Source: Ralstonia sp. TCR112
GTDB lineage: Bacteria > Pseudomonadota > Gammaproteobacteria > Burkholderiales > Burkholderiaceae
Length of the DNA stretch: 61,777 nt
Assembly: GCF_007997035.1 (NCBI RefSeq)
Contig: NZ_VOSS01000068.1
Coordinates: forward strand, 1 to 61,777
Reading direction: 5' to 3'
Shown: positions 9,597 to 18,959 of the stretch, piece after piece
How the letters are laid out: each line of letters opens with the position of its first letter
Position numbering within the stretch: position 1 is the first letter of the stretch
Position numbers and translations under genes: made by a program
Notes under the pieces: model-generated
Database searches by the model: none
Told to the model about the DNA's origin: nothing
What the model saw: the letters and a program-made list of their open reading frames with translations, nothing else

Positions 9597-10841
9597 TCAT
9601 ATCCGCTCGAACCGCAGACCTGCGTGGCGGGTCAGGCGCTCGATGAAGCGTTCGTCGAACATCGTAGCCGGCGTCCAGAAGCCTCCCGGTCGCCCGGTCT
9701 TGATGCCGTCTCTGACGTGGTCCAGCGCGAGGCTGGCGGCAGCCTGACCGAGCATCTTGCCGGTCGAGCCGTAGCCGGGGTCGCGATCGCCGGTCACCTT
9801 CACGCGCAAGGTGTTGCCTTGAGCGGTGCGGCCGAACAGCCGCAGGTCGTAGCGGCCTGCCAATTGCGCCGCTGGCGTGGGGCCTTCGCCGGGTTTGGGC
9901 AGCAGAAAGCGTTGCATGACGATGCGAGCAGGCTTGATGACAATGCCCAGCATGAATGCACCCAGGCCGGCCACCATCGTCATGGCTTTCATGCGGCCGC
10001 TCAGGCCGTGCCCGGTGATCACGGCTTCGTCATAGAGGAAAGGATTGCCATAGGCGTTGCCGGACAAGGCGTTGGAGCGGTGCACCACGCGCTCGTTGAT
10101 GGCCGCCATGACAAACGGCGCAATCCACACATCGAAATCAGCATCGAATGCCGCGCCCCTGACCGAGCGCTGGCGCGCCGTGAAGCCATGACCCTTGGGG
10201 CACAGCGCGTAGGGATCGGCCAGCTCCTTGCGCAAGGCGGGGTCGGCTGCGGCTTCCTGCACGACGTTGATCAGGCTGGCGATCGTGCCGCCCGATGCGC
10301 CGCCGTTTAGCGTCTTGACGCGCAGCTTCACCTGCGTGGCGGGCGTTCCCCATTGCCGCATGGCTTGTTGCTGCAGGAAGTAGACGCCCATGTCCGACGG
10401 CACCGAGTCGAAGCCGCAGCAATGCACGATGCGGGCCCCGGACTGCTGCGCGCTCGCTTCGTATTTGTCGATCATGCGCTTGATCCACTGCGTCTCGCCG
10501 GTGAGGTCGCAGTAGTCCGTTCCGCTTTCGGCGCAGACCTTGATCAACGGCTCGCCATATAGGGCATAGGGGCCGACCGTGGAGACCACCACCCGCGTCT
10601 GTGCGCACAGGGCCTGCAACTGCGCTTCGTTGGCAGCATCTGCCACGATGATCGGAAGGGACTCGCCAGCCGCACCGAGCGATCGTTTGACCTCCAGGAG
10701 CTTCGCTTCGGATCGTCCGGCAATGGCCCAGCGCAGCGTTTCAGCATCACCCGAAAAGTGTTCGGCCAGGTAGCGGGTCAGGATCCGGCCGACAAAGCTC
10801 GTGGCGCCAAAGACGACGACGTCATAGTCCGGAGCGGGCAT
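9597..10841 (-). CDS. Saccharopine dehydrogenase-like NAD(P)-binding reductase
   Basis: About 414 residues with an N-terminal Rossmann fold (YDVVVFGATSFVGRILTRYL, then AIAGRSEAKL) and the family segments VVVSTVGPYALYGEPLI, GTDYCDLTGE and HCCGFDSVPSD. This is the trans-acting enoyl reductase / saccharopine-dehydrogenase-like group found in many actinobacteria and proteobacteria; a membrane-associated hydrophobic stretch is present (MTMVAGLGAFMLGIVI). The biochemical role is not established for most members. The ATG at 10841 has AAGGA about eight bases upstream. It converges on the AI-2E gene and is divergent from aceA across 440 bases. Confidence 0.85.
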   Translation of the reverse strand: MPAPDYDVVVFGATSFVGRILTRYLAEHFSGDAETLRWAIAGRSEAKLLEVKRSLGAAGESLPIIVADAANEAQLQALCAQTRVVVSTVGPYALYGEPLIKVCAESGTDYCDLTGETQWIKRMIDKYEASAQQSGARIVHCCGFDSVPSDMGVYFLQQQAMRQWGTPATQVKLRVKTLNGGASGGTIASLINVVQEAAADPALRKELADPYALCPKGHGFTARQRSVRGAAFDADFDVWIAPFVMAAINERVVHRSNALSGNAYGNPFLYDEAVITGHGLSGRMKAMTMVAGLGAFMLGIVIKPARIVMQRFLLPKPGEGPTPAAQLAGRYDLRLFGRTAQGNTLRVKVTGDRDPGYGSTGKMLGQAAASLALDHVRDGIKTGRPGGFWTPATMFDERFIERLTRHAGLRFERI

Positions 10842-11283
10842 GGAGTTTTCCTTTTTCTTTGGACGGATGAGGGCGCCGGGCTGCGCCACTTTTATCGTTT
10901 TGCGGCAAACAAATAGTGAAGGCGCTGAGCCCGCCGGGCAACCGGCCGCGTGCTCACCGCATTTCTGGTCGGACACGCGCACGCCGGCTTGGCGCGGGCG
11001 GATTTGCTTGGCTTCAGCACTTGAAAGACCGTTTCACATTACGGAATCTGCCCGGAAATTCTCCGTCGTTGCCGTCCCGTTTGCTGAAAACACGTTCCGC
11101 ATCGCAAAATTTGTTAGCTATGTTGTTGAAAAATAAAGAAAAACTAACTCTTATGTCTTATATAAGACCTTGCTGCGACGCGTCAAAGCCGACCTACAAT
11201 AAATCCACGCTGCTCGCTTCGAAATCCGGAGCTGCACACGCAACCGATTCCTCTCAAACGCGCTTCATTTCCAGGAAATTGAC
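10842..11283. other. Intergenic region with the isocitrate lyase promoter
   Basis: About 440 bases between two divergent genes. The right half (about 11090-11170) is distinctly AT-rich compared with the surroundings and contains a palindrome described separately. A possible -35 TTGAAA (11126-11131) is followed 17 bases later by TCTTAT (11149-11154), a weak -10. No coding region is supported here. Confidence 0.5.
11155..11168. promoter_or_regulatory. Perfect palindrome in the aceA promoter, candidate operator
   Basis: GTCTTATATAAGAC is a perfect 14-base palindrome 115 bases before the isocitrate lyase start. It sits just after a plausible -10, where a repressor would block initiation. The regulator is not encoded next to it and I cannot name it. 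Confidence 0.55.
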
Positions 11284-12870
11284 ATGGCCCAGTATCAAGA
11301 CGACATCAAGGCAGTTGCCGGTTTGAAAGAAACCCACGGCAGCGCATGGAATGCCATCAACCCCGAGTACGCTGCTCGCATGCGTGCCCAGAACAAGTTC
11401 AAGACGGGTCTGGACATCGCCAAGTACACCGCCAAGATCATGCGTGCGGACATGGCCGCCTACGACGCCGATCCGTCCAAGTACACGCAGTCGCTCGGTT
11501 GCTGGCACGGCTTCATCGGCCAGCAGAAGATGATCTCCATCAAGAAGCACTTCAAGAGCACCGAACGCCGCTACCTGTACCTGTCCGGCTGGATGGTCGC
11601 TGCGCTGCGCTCGGAGTTCGGCCCGCTGCCGGACCAGTCGATGCACGAGAAGACTTCGGTCAGCGCGCTGATCCGCGAGCTGTACACCTTCCTGCGTCAG
11701 GCCGACGCCCGTGAACTGGGCGGCCTGTTCCGCGAGCTGGACGCTGCCAAGGACGCTGCTGCCAAGGCCGCCATCCAGGAAAAGATCGACAACCACGTTA
11801 CGCACGTGGTGCCCATCATCGCCGACATCGACGCAGGTTTCGGCAACGCAGAAGCCACGTACCTGCTCGCCAAGCAGTTCATCGAAGCGGGCGCCTGCTG
11901 CATCCAGATCGAAAACCAGGTGTCGGACGAGAAGCAGTGCGGCCACCAAGACGGCAAGGTCACCGTGCCGCATGAAGACTTCCTCGCCAAGATCCGCGCG
12001 ATCCGTTACGCGTTCCTGGAGCTGGGCGTGGACGACGGCATCATCGTCGCCCGTACCGACTCGCTGGGCGCCGGCCTGACCAAGCAGATCGCCGTGACGA
12101 ACACGCCGGGCGACCTGGGCGACCAGTACAACTCGTTCCTCGACTGCGAAGAGCTGTCGGCCGACCAACTCGGCAATGGTGACGTTGTCATCAAGCGCGA
12201 CGGCAAGCTGCTGCGTCCGAAGCGCCTGCCGAGCAACCTGTTCCAGTTCCGCGCCGGCACGGGCGAAGCGCGTTGCGTGCTCGACTGCATCACCTCGCTG
12301 CAGAACGGTGCCGACCTGCTGTGGATCGAAACCGAAAAGCCGCACATCGGCCAGATCGGCGGCATGGTCAAGGAAATCCGCAAGGTCATCCCGAACGCCA
12401 AGCTGGTGTACAACAACAGCCCGTCGTTCAACTGGACGCTGAACTTCCGTCAGCAGGTGTATGACGCGATGAAGGAAGCGGGCAAGGACGTGTCGGCTTA
12501 CGAGCGCGGCCAGCTGATGAGCGCCGAGTACGACGACAGCGAACTGGCGAAGCTCGCCGACGAGAAGATCCGTACGTTCCAGGCCGATGCATCGCGCGAA
12601 GCCGGCATCTTCCATCACCTGATCACGCTGCCGACGTACCACACCGCCGCGCTGTCGACCGACAACCTGGCCAAGGAATACTTCGGCGACCAGGGCATGC
12701 TCGGCTACGTGGCTGGCGTGCAGCGCAAGGAAATCCGCCAAGGCATCGCCTGCGTCAAGCACCAGAACATGTCGGGCTCGGACATCGGCGACGACCACAA
12801 GGAATACTTCAGCGGCGAAGCTGCGCTGAAGGCGGCAGGTAAAGACAACACGATGAACCAGTTCCACTGA
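11284..12870 (+). CDS. aceA: Isocitrate lyase
   Basis: First enzyme of the glyoxylate shunt: isocitrate to glyoxylate and succinate, for growth on acetate or fatty acids. At 528 residues it belongs to the long isocitrate lyase type seen in Pseudomonas and many betaproteobacteria rather than the roughly 430-residue E. coli type. The catalytic loop reads QCGHQDGK with Cys219, where the short type has KKCGH. Other conserved segments are LGCWHGFIGQQK, PIIADIDAGFGN and SPSFNW. AGGA lies about seven bases before the ATG. Malate synthase is not in this window. A Rho-independent terminator follows, so the gene is probably transcribed alone. Confidence 0.96.
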   Translation: MAQYQDDIKAVAGLKETHGSAWNAINPEYAARMRAQNKFKTGLDIAKYTAKIMRADMAAYDADPSKYTQSLGCWHGFIGQQKMISIKKHFKSTERRYLYLSGWMVAALRSEFGPLPDQSMHEKTSVSALIRELYTFLRQADARELGGLFRELDAAKDAAAKAAIQEKIDNHVTHVVPIIADIDAGFGNAEATYLLAKQFIEAGACCIQIENQVSDEKQCGHQDGKVTVPHEDFLAKIRAIRYAFLELGVDDGIIVARTDSLGAGLTKQIAVTNTPGDLGDQYNSFLDCEELSADQLGNGDVVIKRDGKLLRPKRLPSNLFQFRAGTGEARCVLDCITSLQNGADLLWIETEKPHIGQIGGMVKEIRKVIPNAKLVYNNSPSFNWTLNFRQQVYDAMKEAGKDVSAYERGQLMSAEYDDSELAKLADEKIRTFQADASREAGIFHHLITLPTYHTAALSTDNLAKEYFGDQGMLGYVAGVQRKEIRQGIACVKHQNMSGSDIGDDHKEYFSGEAALKAAGKDNTMNQFH

Positions 12871-12898
12871 TTCACGGCCAAGGTCCTACCCAAAGCAC

Positions 12899-12930
12899 AA
12901 CGCAACCCATTGCGGGTTGGCGTTTTTTTT
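12899..12930 (+). terminator. Rho-independent terminator after aceA
   Basis: AACGCAACCC pairs with GGGTTGGCGTT (one bulge) around a five-base loop and runs into eight T residues. It ends the aceA transcript about 30 bases past the stop. Confidence 0.85.
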
Positions 12931-12963
12931 CGCCCGGCGTGCTGAGCGTTCCGTAAGGGTCAG

Positions 12964-14061
12964 TCACTTCGCCGCCTGGGCCTCGCGCCCGTACTCCAAC
13001 TGGAGCGCGACAATGTCGGCAGTCGCGCTGCCATACCGGCCGGCGATTGCGCCCAACGCTTCCTGCAGCGCGCCCGCCGATGTGGACTTCGGGAGCGCAA
13101 GTTGCCGATACACATTCGCAGCCGTGTCGCTGGGTAGCAGCGTGAGCCCACGGCGCGATCGAACGATCGTCTGAGTGGAAACCGCAATCGCTTGCGACCG
13201 ATACGTTCGGGACCATGCGTCAGCGGTCAGCGCCAGGGCGATTTCATCGACGCCGTCCGCGATCGGGATGGCCAACGTTTCATGGTTCCAGAACAAGACC
13301 GCATTTCTGGCAATGGACCCCATGCGCCCGGCCGTCAGATGGAACGCGCCGGAGTCGTGCTCAGCCCCCCAATCGTCGATGCCCAACCTTGATGCCACTG
13401 CGGCGGCCTTTGCGCGTCCGGCAATCGCTTCAACAAGCGAGAGGCTTGCAGGAATGGAAGCCGAGACACCGGTTGTCGTCATGATGTTGCCGTCGACAAC
13501 ATAGCGCCGGTCTCGAGTCCAACGTGCCTGCGGAAAGGCTCGGGCGATGCTGTCGAATGCGTACCAGTGCGTCGTGGCCGATCGTCCTTCAAGCAGGCCC
13601 GCTCGCGCCGGAATCCACGCGCCTTCGCAGATGGAAAGCACGAATGCGCCTTTGTCTGCCTGCGCGCGGACCCAGCGGATGATGGTTTCATTCCGGTCAT
13701 CGTGCAGGGCGGGGACGACTACAATGTCCGCGCCGGTTTGATGTGCCGAGTCGAATGCCTCCAGGGTCTTTTCGGCCTCGATTCTCAACGCGGGCATCAG
13801 GTTTACCGCTCCCGGGTGCGTCGACACGATGACGACATCCGCAACATCCGCCTCTTTCAGCACGCCGTAAGGAACAAGGAGATCAGTGGTCTCCGTGCCC
13901 GCGTTGTCGGCCACAATCGCGACCAGAGGCCGGGTTCGTCCTGCCTTGAGCGGTGGTAACCGGAGGTCATTGGTCACCGCAGGCGCGGCTTCTGTGCCAC
14001 GCATGAGCGTCAGCATGACGGTGAGAGCGAGCAGAGCGGCTTTCAGAAGTCTGCGGTACAT
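12964..14061 (-). CDS. Exported DJ-1/PfpI family protein
   Basis: 365 residues beginning with a signal peptide (MYRRLLKAALLALTVMLTLMRGTEA, cleavage likely after AAP), so the protein is probably periplasmic. The DJ-1/PfpI fold follows: LVAIVADNAGTETTDLLVPYGVL, then the nucleophile elbow LSICEGAW with Cys145 and ATTHWYAFDSIAR. A C-terminal region of about 120 residues is unlike the short family members. It is divergent, with 82 bases between starts, from a regulator whose N-terminus has the same fold. Candidate roles are amidase-, peptidase- or binding-type; none can be proven from sequence. Confidence 0.8.
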   Translation of the reverse strand: MYRRLLKAALLALTVMLTLMRGTEAAPAVTNDLRLPPLKAGRTRPLVAIVADNAGTETTDLLVPYGVLKEADVADVVIVSTHPGAVNLMPALRIEAEKTLEAFDSAHQTGADIVVVPALHDDRNETIIRWVRAQADKGAFVLSICEGAWIPARAGLLEGRSATTHWYAFDSIARAFPQARWTRDRRYVVDGNIMTTTGVSASIPASLSLVEAIAGRAKAAAVASRLGIDDWGAEHDSGAFHLTAGRMGSIARNAVLFWNHETLAIPIADGVDEIALALTADAWSRTYRSQAIAVSTQTIVRSRRGLTLLPSDTAANVYRQLALPKSTSAGALQEALGAIAGRYGSATADIVALQLEYGREAQAAK

Positions 14062-14143
14062 GGAAAGATTCCGGAGAGCAGGACCGCCACTCTAGCGGCT
14101 GAGCACTGCGCCCGAAACGACAAATTGATCGCATTTTTCGCCA

Positions 14144-15172
14144 ATGCACGCGTGGACTCTCAAGCCAAGGCGCATCGCCGTCATTGCCTACGACGGGGTG
14201 CAGGCCCTCGATGTTGTCGGGCCGATGGAAGTTTTCGCGATGGCAAACCATCACAGGCCGCAGCACGTCGCGCCCTATGAGATCGCTCTTGCTTCTCCTG
14301 CAGGCGGTGCCGTGACTTGCAGTTCAGCGGGCGGGCTTTGTCTTGGCGATACGGTTGCGCTCGCCGACTTGCCGCGCGATATCGATACGGTCATCGTCGC
14401 GGGCGGAAGCGAAGAGGGGCTCCGAAAGGTCATCTTCGAGACCGACCTGATTCCGTGGCTGAAATCGCGTGCGCCCGAAGTCCGCCGGCTTGCAAGCGTC
14501 TGTACGGGCGCTTTTGTTCTTGCTGCAGGCGGCTTCCTGGACGGCAAGCGCGCTACGACGCATTGGAACTCGCTTGCGCTGCTGAAAGAACTGCGTCCGC
14601 AGATCGACGTGGAGTCGGATGTCATCTTCGTGGCCGAACCGCCCATTTACACCTCGGCAGGGATCACGGCCGGCATCGACCTGTGCCTGGCGTTGGTCGA
14701 AGCGGATTGCGATGCGCAGACAGCGCTGGCGGTCTCGCGGCAAATGGTGCTTTTCATGCGCAGGCCGGGCGGCGAGACCCAGCTCAGTTCGGCGCTGACC
14801 ATGCAGGCTGCAGCGGTGCCGCGCTTGCGCAATCTGGCGACCAGGATTGTGGAAGATCCGACCGGCAATCTGTCGGGTCCCGCGCTTGCGGCGCGTGCCG
14901 ATATGAGCGAGCGGACGTTCTCTCGCGCGTTCCGCAAGGAAATCGGCATGACGCCGGCGCAGTTCGTCGAATCCGCACGAATCGGGCGTGCCAAGGCCCT
15001 GCTCGAAACGTCCGACTGGCCCTTGGCGCGTGTCGCCGAGCGCGCCGGTTTTGGCAGCGTTCACGCATTGCACCGGGTGTTCCAGAAGCGGCTTGGCATT
15101 ACGCCAGGCCTGTACCGGGAGCGCTTCAGCGTGCGGCAAGCGCAAGGCACCGCTGCCCCCATCGATGGATAG
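14144..15172 (+). CDS. GlxA-type transcriptional regulator (DJ-1/PfpI plus AraC HTH)
   Basis: 342 residues in two parts. Residues 10-180 are a class I glutamine-amidotransferase-like sensor (IAVIAYDGVQALDVVGPMEVF, ASVCTGAFVLAAGG with Cys120, ATTHWNSLALLKE). Residues 225-330 are an AraC double helix-turn-helix (ALAARADMSERTFSRAFRKE; VAERAGFGSVHALHRVFQKR). Members regulate catabolic genes, for example for amino acids, quaternary amines or nitriles. The obvious targets are the divergent exported DJ-1 protein and possibly the transporter gene downstream. No clear ribosome site precedes the ATG. Confidence 0.9.
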   Translation: MHAWTLKPRRIAVIAYDGVQALDVVGPMEVFAMANHHRPQHVAPYEIALASPAGGAVTCSSAGGLCLGDTVALADLPRDIDTVIVAGGSEEGLRKVIFETDLIPWLKSRAPEVRRLASVCTGAFVLAAGGFLDGKRATTHWNSLALLKELRPQIDVESDVIFVAEPPIYTSAGITAGIDLCLALVEADCDAQTALAVSRQMVLFMRRPGGETQLSSALTMQAAAVPRLRNLATRIVEDPTGNLSGPALAARADMSERTFSRAFRKEIGMTPAQFVESARIGRAKALLETSDWPLARVAERAGFGSVHALHRVFQKRLGITPGLYRERFSVRQAQGTAAPIDG

Positions 15173-15255
15173 ATTGATAACCAAAGAACATCAATCCTTC
15201 CGAAAATTGCACTTCTCGTTTGTCGGTCTCCCGGCGAACATTGCCAAAACGACAA

Positions 15256-15284
15256 ACGCCGTCCAACGGCGTATTCTTTTTTTT
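15256..15284 (+). terminator. Intrinsic terminator before the citrate-type MFS gene
   Basis: ACGCCG and CGGCGT form a six-bp stem around TCCAA, followed after four bases by eight T residues. It is 84 bases after the regulator stop and immediately upstream of the MFS ribosome site (CAGGAG, 15291-15296), so it could end the regulator transcript or act as a leader attenuator. Confidence 0.7.
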
Positions 15285-15304
15285 GGCTTCCAGGAGACAC
15301 CTCG

Positions 15305-16600
15305 ATGCACCCCCCGTCCAGCCTTTCGACCGGGCAATCCAAGGCCGCTGCGGTCTTCCGCGTCACCGCCGGGAATTTCCTGGAGCAGTTCGACTTCTTC
15401 CTGTTCGGCTTCTACGCCACGCAGATCGCCAACGTCTTCTTTCCGACCGAAAGCGAGTTCGCCTCGCTGATGATGACGTTCGCTGTTTTTGGCGCCGGCT
15501 TTCTGATGCGGCCGCTCGGCGCGATTGTGCTCGGCGCCTACATTGACGACGTTGGCCGCCGCAAGGGGCTCATCGTCACGCTGTCCATCATGGCAAGCGG
15601 GACGGTGCTGATCGCGTTCGTTCCCGGCTACGCCACGATTGGTCTCCTGGCACCGGCGCTCGTGTTGCTGGGGCGTCTCCTGCAGGGCTTCTCGGCCGGT
15701 GCGGAGCTGGGCGGCGTATCGGTCTATCTGGCCGAGATGGCCACGCCGAGCCGCAAGGGCTTTTTCACGAGCTGGCAGTCCGCCAGCCAGCAGGTCGCCA
15801 TCGTCGTGGCGGCAGGTTTGGGCTTCGCGCTGAACCAATGGCTCAGTGCACCGGCCATCGCCGCATGGGGATGGCGTGTGCCGTTCTTCGTCGGTTGCAT
15901 GATCGTGCCGTTCATCTTTGTGCTGCGCCGTAATCTTGAAGAAACGCAGGAGTTCAAGGCGCGCAAGCATCGTCCGAGCATGAAGGAGGTGTTCGGCACG
16001 CTGCTGCAAAACTGGGGCGTCGTGCTCGCCGGGATGATGCTGGTGGCGATGACCACGACGAGCTTCTACCTCATCACTGTCTATGCGCCGACGTTCGGCA
16101 AAACCGTCTTGCATCTGAGTACGGCCGACAGCCTGCTCGTGACGCTCTGCGTGGGGGTGTCGAACTTTGTGTGGCTGCCGATTGGCGGTGCGCTTTCCGA
16201 CAGGATCGGCCGTCGCCCGCTGCTGATCGGTATGACGATGCTGACCATCGCCACGGCATACCCGGCGCTTTCGTTCCTCGCGCACGCGCCCAGCTTCACG
16301 AACATGCTGCTCGTGCTGCTGTGGTTGTCGTTCATGTACGGCATCTACAACGGCGCGATGGTCGTCGCGCTTACGGAAGTGATGCCCGTGCAGGTGCGCG
16401 TTGCCGGGTTCTCGCTCGCCTACAGCCTCGCCACGGCAGTGTTCGGCGGCTTTACACCGGCCATCTCGACAGCGGCCATTCATATGACCGGCGACAAGGC
16501 GGCCCCTGGCTACTGGATGAGTCTTGCCGCCGCGTGCGCACTCCTGGCAACGTTGACGCTCTATCGCCGCCGTGCAGTAACGCTGGCGCCGGCGCACTGA
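15305..16600 (+). CDS. MFS transporter, metabolite:H+ symporter type (citrate/tricarballylate-like)
   Basis: 431 residues with about 12 membrane segments. The N-terminus ([30 protein letters not shown]) and the motifs [37 protein letters not shown] and [12 protein letters not shown] mark the metabolite:H+ symporter family that includes citrate carriers CitA and TcuC. It probably imports citrate or a related tricarboxylate with protons. A strong ribosome site (CAGGAGACACCTCG) precedes the ATG. A gene for a periplasmic binding protein follows 50 bases later. Exact substrate is inferred only. Confidence 0.85.
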   Translation: MHPPSSLSTGQSKAAAVFRVTAGNFLEQFDFFLFGFYATQIANVFFPTESEFASLMMTFAVFGAGFLMRPLGAIVLGAYIDDVGRRKGLIVTLSIMASGTVLIAFVPGYATIGLLAPALVLLGRLLQGFSAGAELGGVSVYLAEMATPSRKGFFTSWQSASQQVAIVVAAGLGFALNQWLSAPAIAAWGWRVPFFVGCMIVPFIFVLRRNLEETQEFKARKHRPSMKEVFGTLLQNWGVVLAGMMLVAMTTTSFYLITVYAPTFGKTVLHLSTADSLLVTLCVGVSNFVWLPIGGALSDRIGRRPLLIGMTMLTIATAYPALSFLAHAPSFTNMLLVLLWLSFMYGIYNGAMVVALTEVMPVQVRVAGFSLAYSLATAVFGGFTPAISTAAIHMTGDKAAPGYWMSLAAACALLATLTLYRRRAVTLAPAH

Positions 16601-16650
16601 CGCCCAGCGCATCCCCCGTTCCGCATATTCGCAAACACGTACGACTTGGC

Positions 16651-17445
16651 ATGACCCCAATCATGAAGACTCTGTTTCGGAACCTGTGCGCAGCCGCGCT
16701 CGTCGCAACCTCGGTGGTGGCAGCCACCGTCCACGCTGCTGAACTGCACGTCATGAGTTCTGGGGGCTTTACGGCAGCCTATAAGCTGCTTGGGCCCAAG
16801 TTCGCCGCGCAGACGGGCAACACGCTCGACACTGCACTCGGCCCGTCGATGGGCAAGTCGCCCGAAGCGATTCCGAATCGGCTCGCACGCGGCGAACCTG
16901 CCGACGCCGTGATCATGGTCGGCTACGCACTCGACGATCTGATCAAGCAAGGCAAGGTCATCCCGGATTCGCGCGTGGAACTGGCCGACTCGCGCATCGG
17001 CATGGTGGTGCGCGAAGGTGCAGCCAAGCCCGATATCAGCTCACCCGAGGCCCTCAAGCAAGTGCTGCTGCATGCCAAGTCGATCGCCTACTCGGACAGT
17101 GCAAGCGGCGTCTATATCGAGCGCGAGCTGTTCAAGAAGCTGGGCATTGAAGAGCAGGTCAAGGCAAAGGCGAAGATGATTCCGCGCATTCCGGTGGCAT
17201 CCGTGGTGGCCACCGGCGACTACGAAGTCGGCTTCCAGCAAGTGAGCGAACTGCTGCCGGTGCAGGGTGCGGCCTTCGTCGGAAAGATTCCGGAGTCGCT
17301 GCAATCTGTGACGCGCTTTGCTGCGGGCATCCCCGTCGGTGCGCAGCACCCGAAGGAAGCCAAGGCGCTTCTCGACTATCTCGCTTCGCCGGGGGTGCAG
17401 CCGGACGTGAAATCGACGGGCCTCGATTCGGTACTTGCGCATTGA
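16651..17445 (+). CDS. Periplasmic substrate-binding protein, ModA-like
   Basis: About 265 residues with a signal peptide (MKTLFRNLCAAALVATSVVAATVHAA) and then the type II binding-protein fold seen in ModA-like proteins: ELHVMSSGGFTAAYKLLGPKF, GPSMGKSPEAIPNRLARGEPADAVIM, SIAYSDSASGVYIERELFKKLGI and a final AKALLDYLASPGVQ. No ABC permease or ATPase is nearby, so it is an orphan; its partner may be the upstream MFS gene or a regulator. Molybdate binding is not supported. Two close ATG codons (16651, 16663) are possible and neither has a clear ribosome site. Confidence 0.82.
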   Translation: MTPIMKTLFRNLCAAALVATSVVAATVHAAELHVMSSGGFTAAYKLLGPKFAAQTGNTLDTALGPSMGKSPEAIPNRLARGEPADAVIMVGYALDDLIKQGKVIPDSRVELADSRIGMVVREGAAKPDISSPEALKQVLLHAKSIAYSDSASGVYIERELFKKLGIEEQVKAKAKMIPRIPVASVVATGDYEVGFQQVSELLPVQGAAFVGKIPESLQSVTRFAAGIPVGAQHPKEAKALLDYLASPGVQPDVKSTGLDSVLAH

Positions 17446-17481
17446 GTCACTGCGCTCGCGCGGCATGTCAAGCGGTGCTCG

Positions 17482-18399
17482 TTAGGCGTCGCTTGACGTC
17501 ACGCCTCCGCGCTTCGCTTCCATGATCATGCGGTGAAATTCCTCTGCGGCTGGTGTAAGCGCCCGGCCGCGCCGCTTCACGATCCCGACGCGCCGGTTCA
17601 CGACCGGCTCCACCAGCGGCACGCTTGTGAGAATCGGATGGTCATGCCCAGGCATGGCCATCGATGGCACCGCAGCGACACCGAGCCCCGCTTCCACCAA
17701 CCCCAGCATCGTCGTGACGTGCCGCGTCTCACAGACGCTTGGCGCTCGCGGTGCAACGGCCGAGAGCGCCTGATCGAGCAGCAGTCTGTTGCCGGAGGTC
17801 TTGTCCACTGACACGTATTCGTGTTCGTAAAGCTCGTTCCACGTCACGCGCTTTTTTCGGGCGAGCGGATGATCGCGTCGGCAGGCAACAACAAACCGCT
17901 CCTGCAGCAGCATCTTGAATTCGATTTCGGGCTCCTGGCTGCCCATGAAGCTCACGCCAAAATCTGCTTCGCCGCTGATGACGGCACTCAGCACTTCGTT
18001 CGCGCTCGCATCCAGCAGCTTGACGCGGATGCGCGGAAAGCGGCGGTGATAGCGCGCAATCAGGTTCGGCAGAAAGTAGTAGGCCACCGACGGCACGCAC
18101 GCGATGGTCACCTGCCCCAGGCGGCTCGATGAAATATCGCGGATGCCGAGCAGTGCGACGTCCAGATCGTCGAGCAGTTGTTCGGCACTGCGGGCGAACA
18201 CGCGGCCGACCGTGGTGAGCGTGACGCGGCGTGTGGTCCGCTCAAACAGGGGCACGCCGAGCGCGCTTTCGAGCTTGTCGATTCGACGGCTCAACGCGGG
18301 CTGGGAAATGCTGATCGCCTCGGCAGCCTTGCGGAAGTTGCCCAATTCCACCACCGCGCGAAACGCCTGCAAGTCCGTCAAATCGAAATTGATGCCCAC
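17482..18399 (-). CDS. LysR family transcriptional regulator
   Basis: 305 residues: N-terminal winged helix-turn-helix (DLQAFRAVVELGNFRKAAEAISISQPALSRRIDKLE) and a C-terminal co-inducer-binding domain (GEADFGVSF, GLGVAAVPSMAMPG). It converges on the binding-protein gene with 36 bases between stops, and 560 bases without genes lie upstream. It may regulate the transporter/binding-protein pair, although LysR targets are usually divergent rather than convergent, so this link is weak. Confidence 0.88.
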   Translation of the reverse strand: MGINFDLTDLQAFRAVVELGNFRKAAEAISISQPALSRRIDKLESALGVPLFERTTRRVTLTTVGRVFARSAEQLLDDLDVALLGIRDISSSRLGQVTIACVPSVAYYFLPNLIARYHRRFPRIRVKLLDASANEVLSAVISGEADFGVSFMGSQEPEIEFKMLLQERFVVACRRDHPLARKKRVTWNELYEHEYVSVDKTSGNRLLLDQALSAVAPRAPSVCETRHVTTMLGLVEAGLGVAAVPSMAMPGHDHPILTSVPLVEPVVNRRVGIVKRRGRALTPAAEEFHRMIMEAKRGGVTSSDA

Positions 18400-18959
18400 C
18401 GGCCAGCCTCCACATCCCAGATGCGCAGCATTTTGCGCGATTTATCACGGGGGTGACACGTCTCCAGCGGCACGCGGCAGGGCTTGCCCAGTTGAACGCT
18501 GTGCACCGACATGGGGCGCAGATTCCAAGAGGTCGCGTCCGGCAGCGCTCAAGCGCTTTATCAAAAAAGCTCATCAAACCTGCCAATGCGTTGAAATGCG
18601 CCGACGCTTCGTGTCACATGTCGCACCAAGGCATGTCACCCCTCTTTCGTAGGGGGTGTGGCACGGTTCGTGCAGCCTTGCGCCCGGTTTGACGACAACA
18701 AAGAAGTTGGGAGGGTGTATGTGCAACAAGCCGGTGTCCGGGGCACCGCTGTTGGAAGAGGCTTGCCAGCTGGGCAGCATGGTCAACGTTTCGCACCGAT
18801 GCTTCGACGCGCGAAGGCCCTGTCGATGACGCCGCATCTATCGCGGCGCATTCAGCGCTGCACAGATGACGTCGCGCATGGCGAACTGAATGCCGCGGGC
18901 TCGAAGGAGGGCCCAGCAACCAGATATCAGATGCATCTCTTCTTTCAAGGATTTCTTTG
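18400..18959. other. Gene-free stretch between LysR and lipoprotein genes
   Basis: 560 bases with no supported coding region. A short hairpin (CACCCC/GGGGTG with a loop, around 18637-18660) is the only structure I noticed. Promoters for the two divergent flanking genes must lie here but I could not identify them with confidence. Confidence 0.4.

Noticed and set aside
11254-12867. Minus-strand open frame of 537 codons opposite aceA
   Set aside because: A shadow of the strongly coding isocitrate lyase frame, with no domain and no start signal.
15191-16660. Minus-strand frame of 489 codons opposite the citrate-type MFS gene
   Set aside because: Arg/His/Gln-rich translation without family features; the plus strand encodes a conserved transporter.
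16663-17445. Molybdate-binding ModA
   Set aside because: The fold is ModA-like but there are no modB/modC genes nearby and the setting is a carboxylate carrier, so molybdate specificity is not supported.
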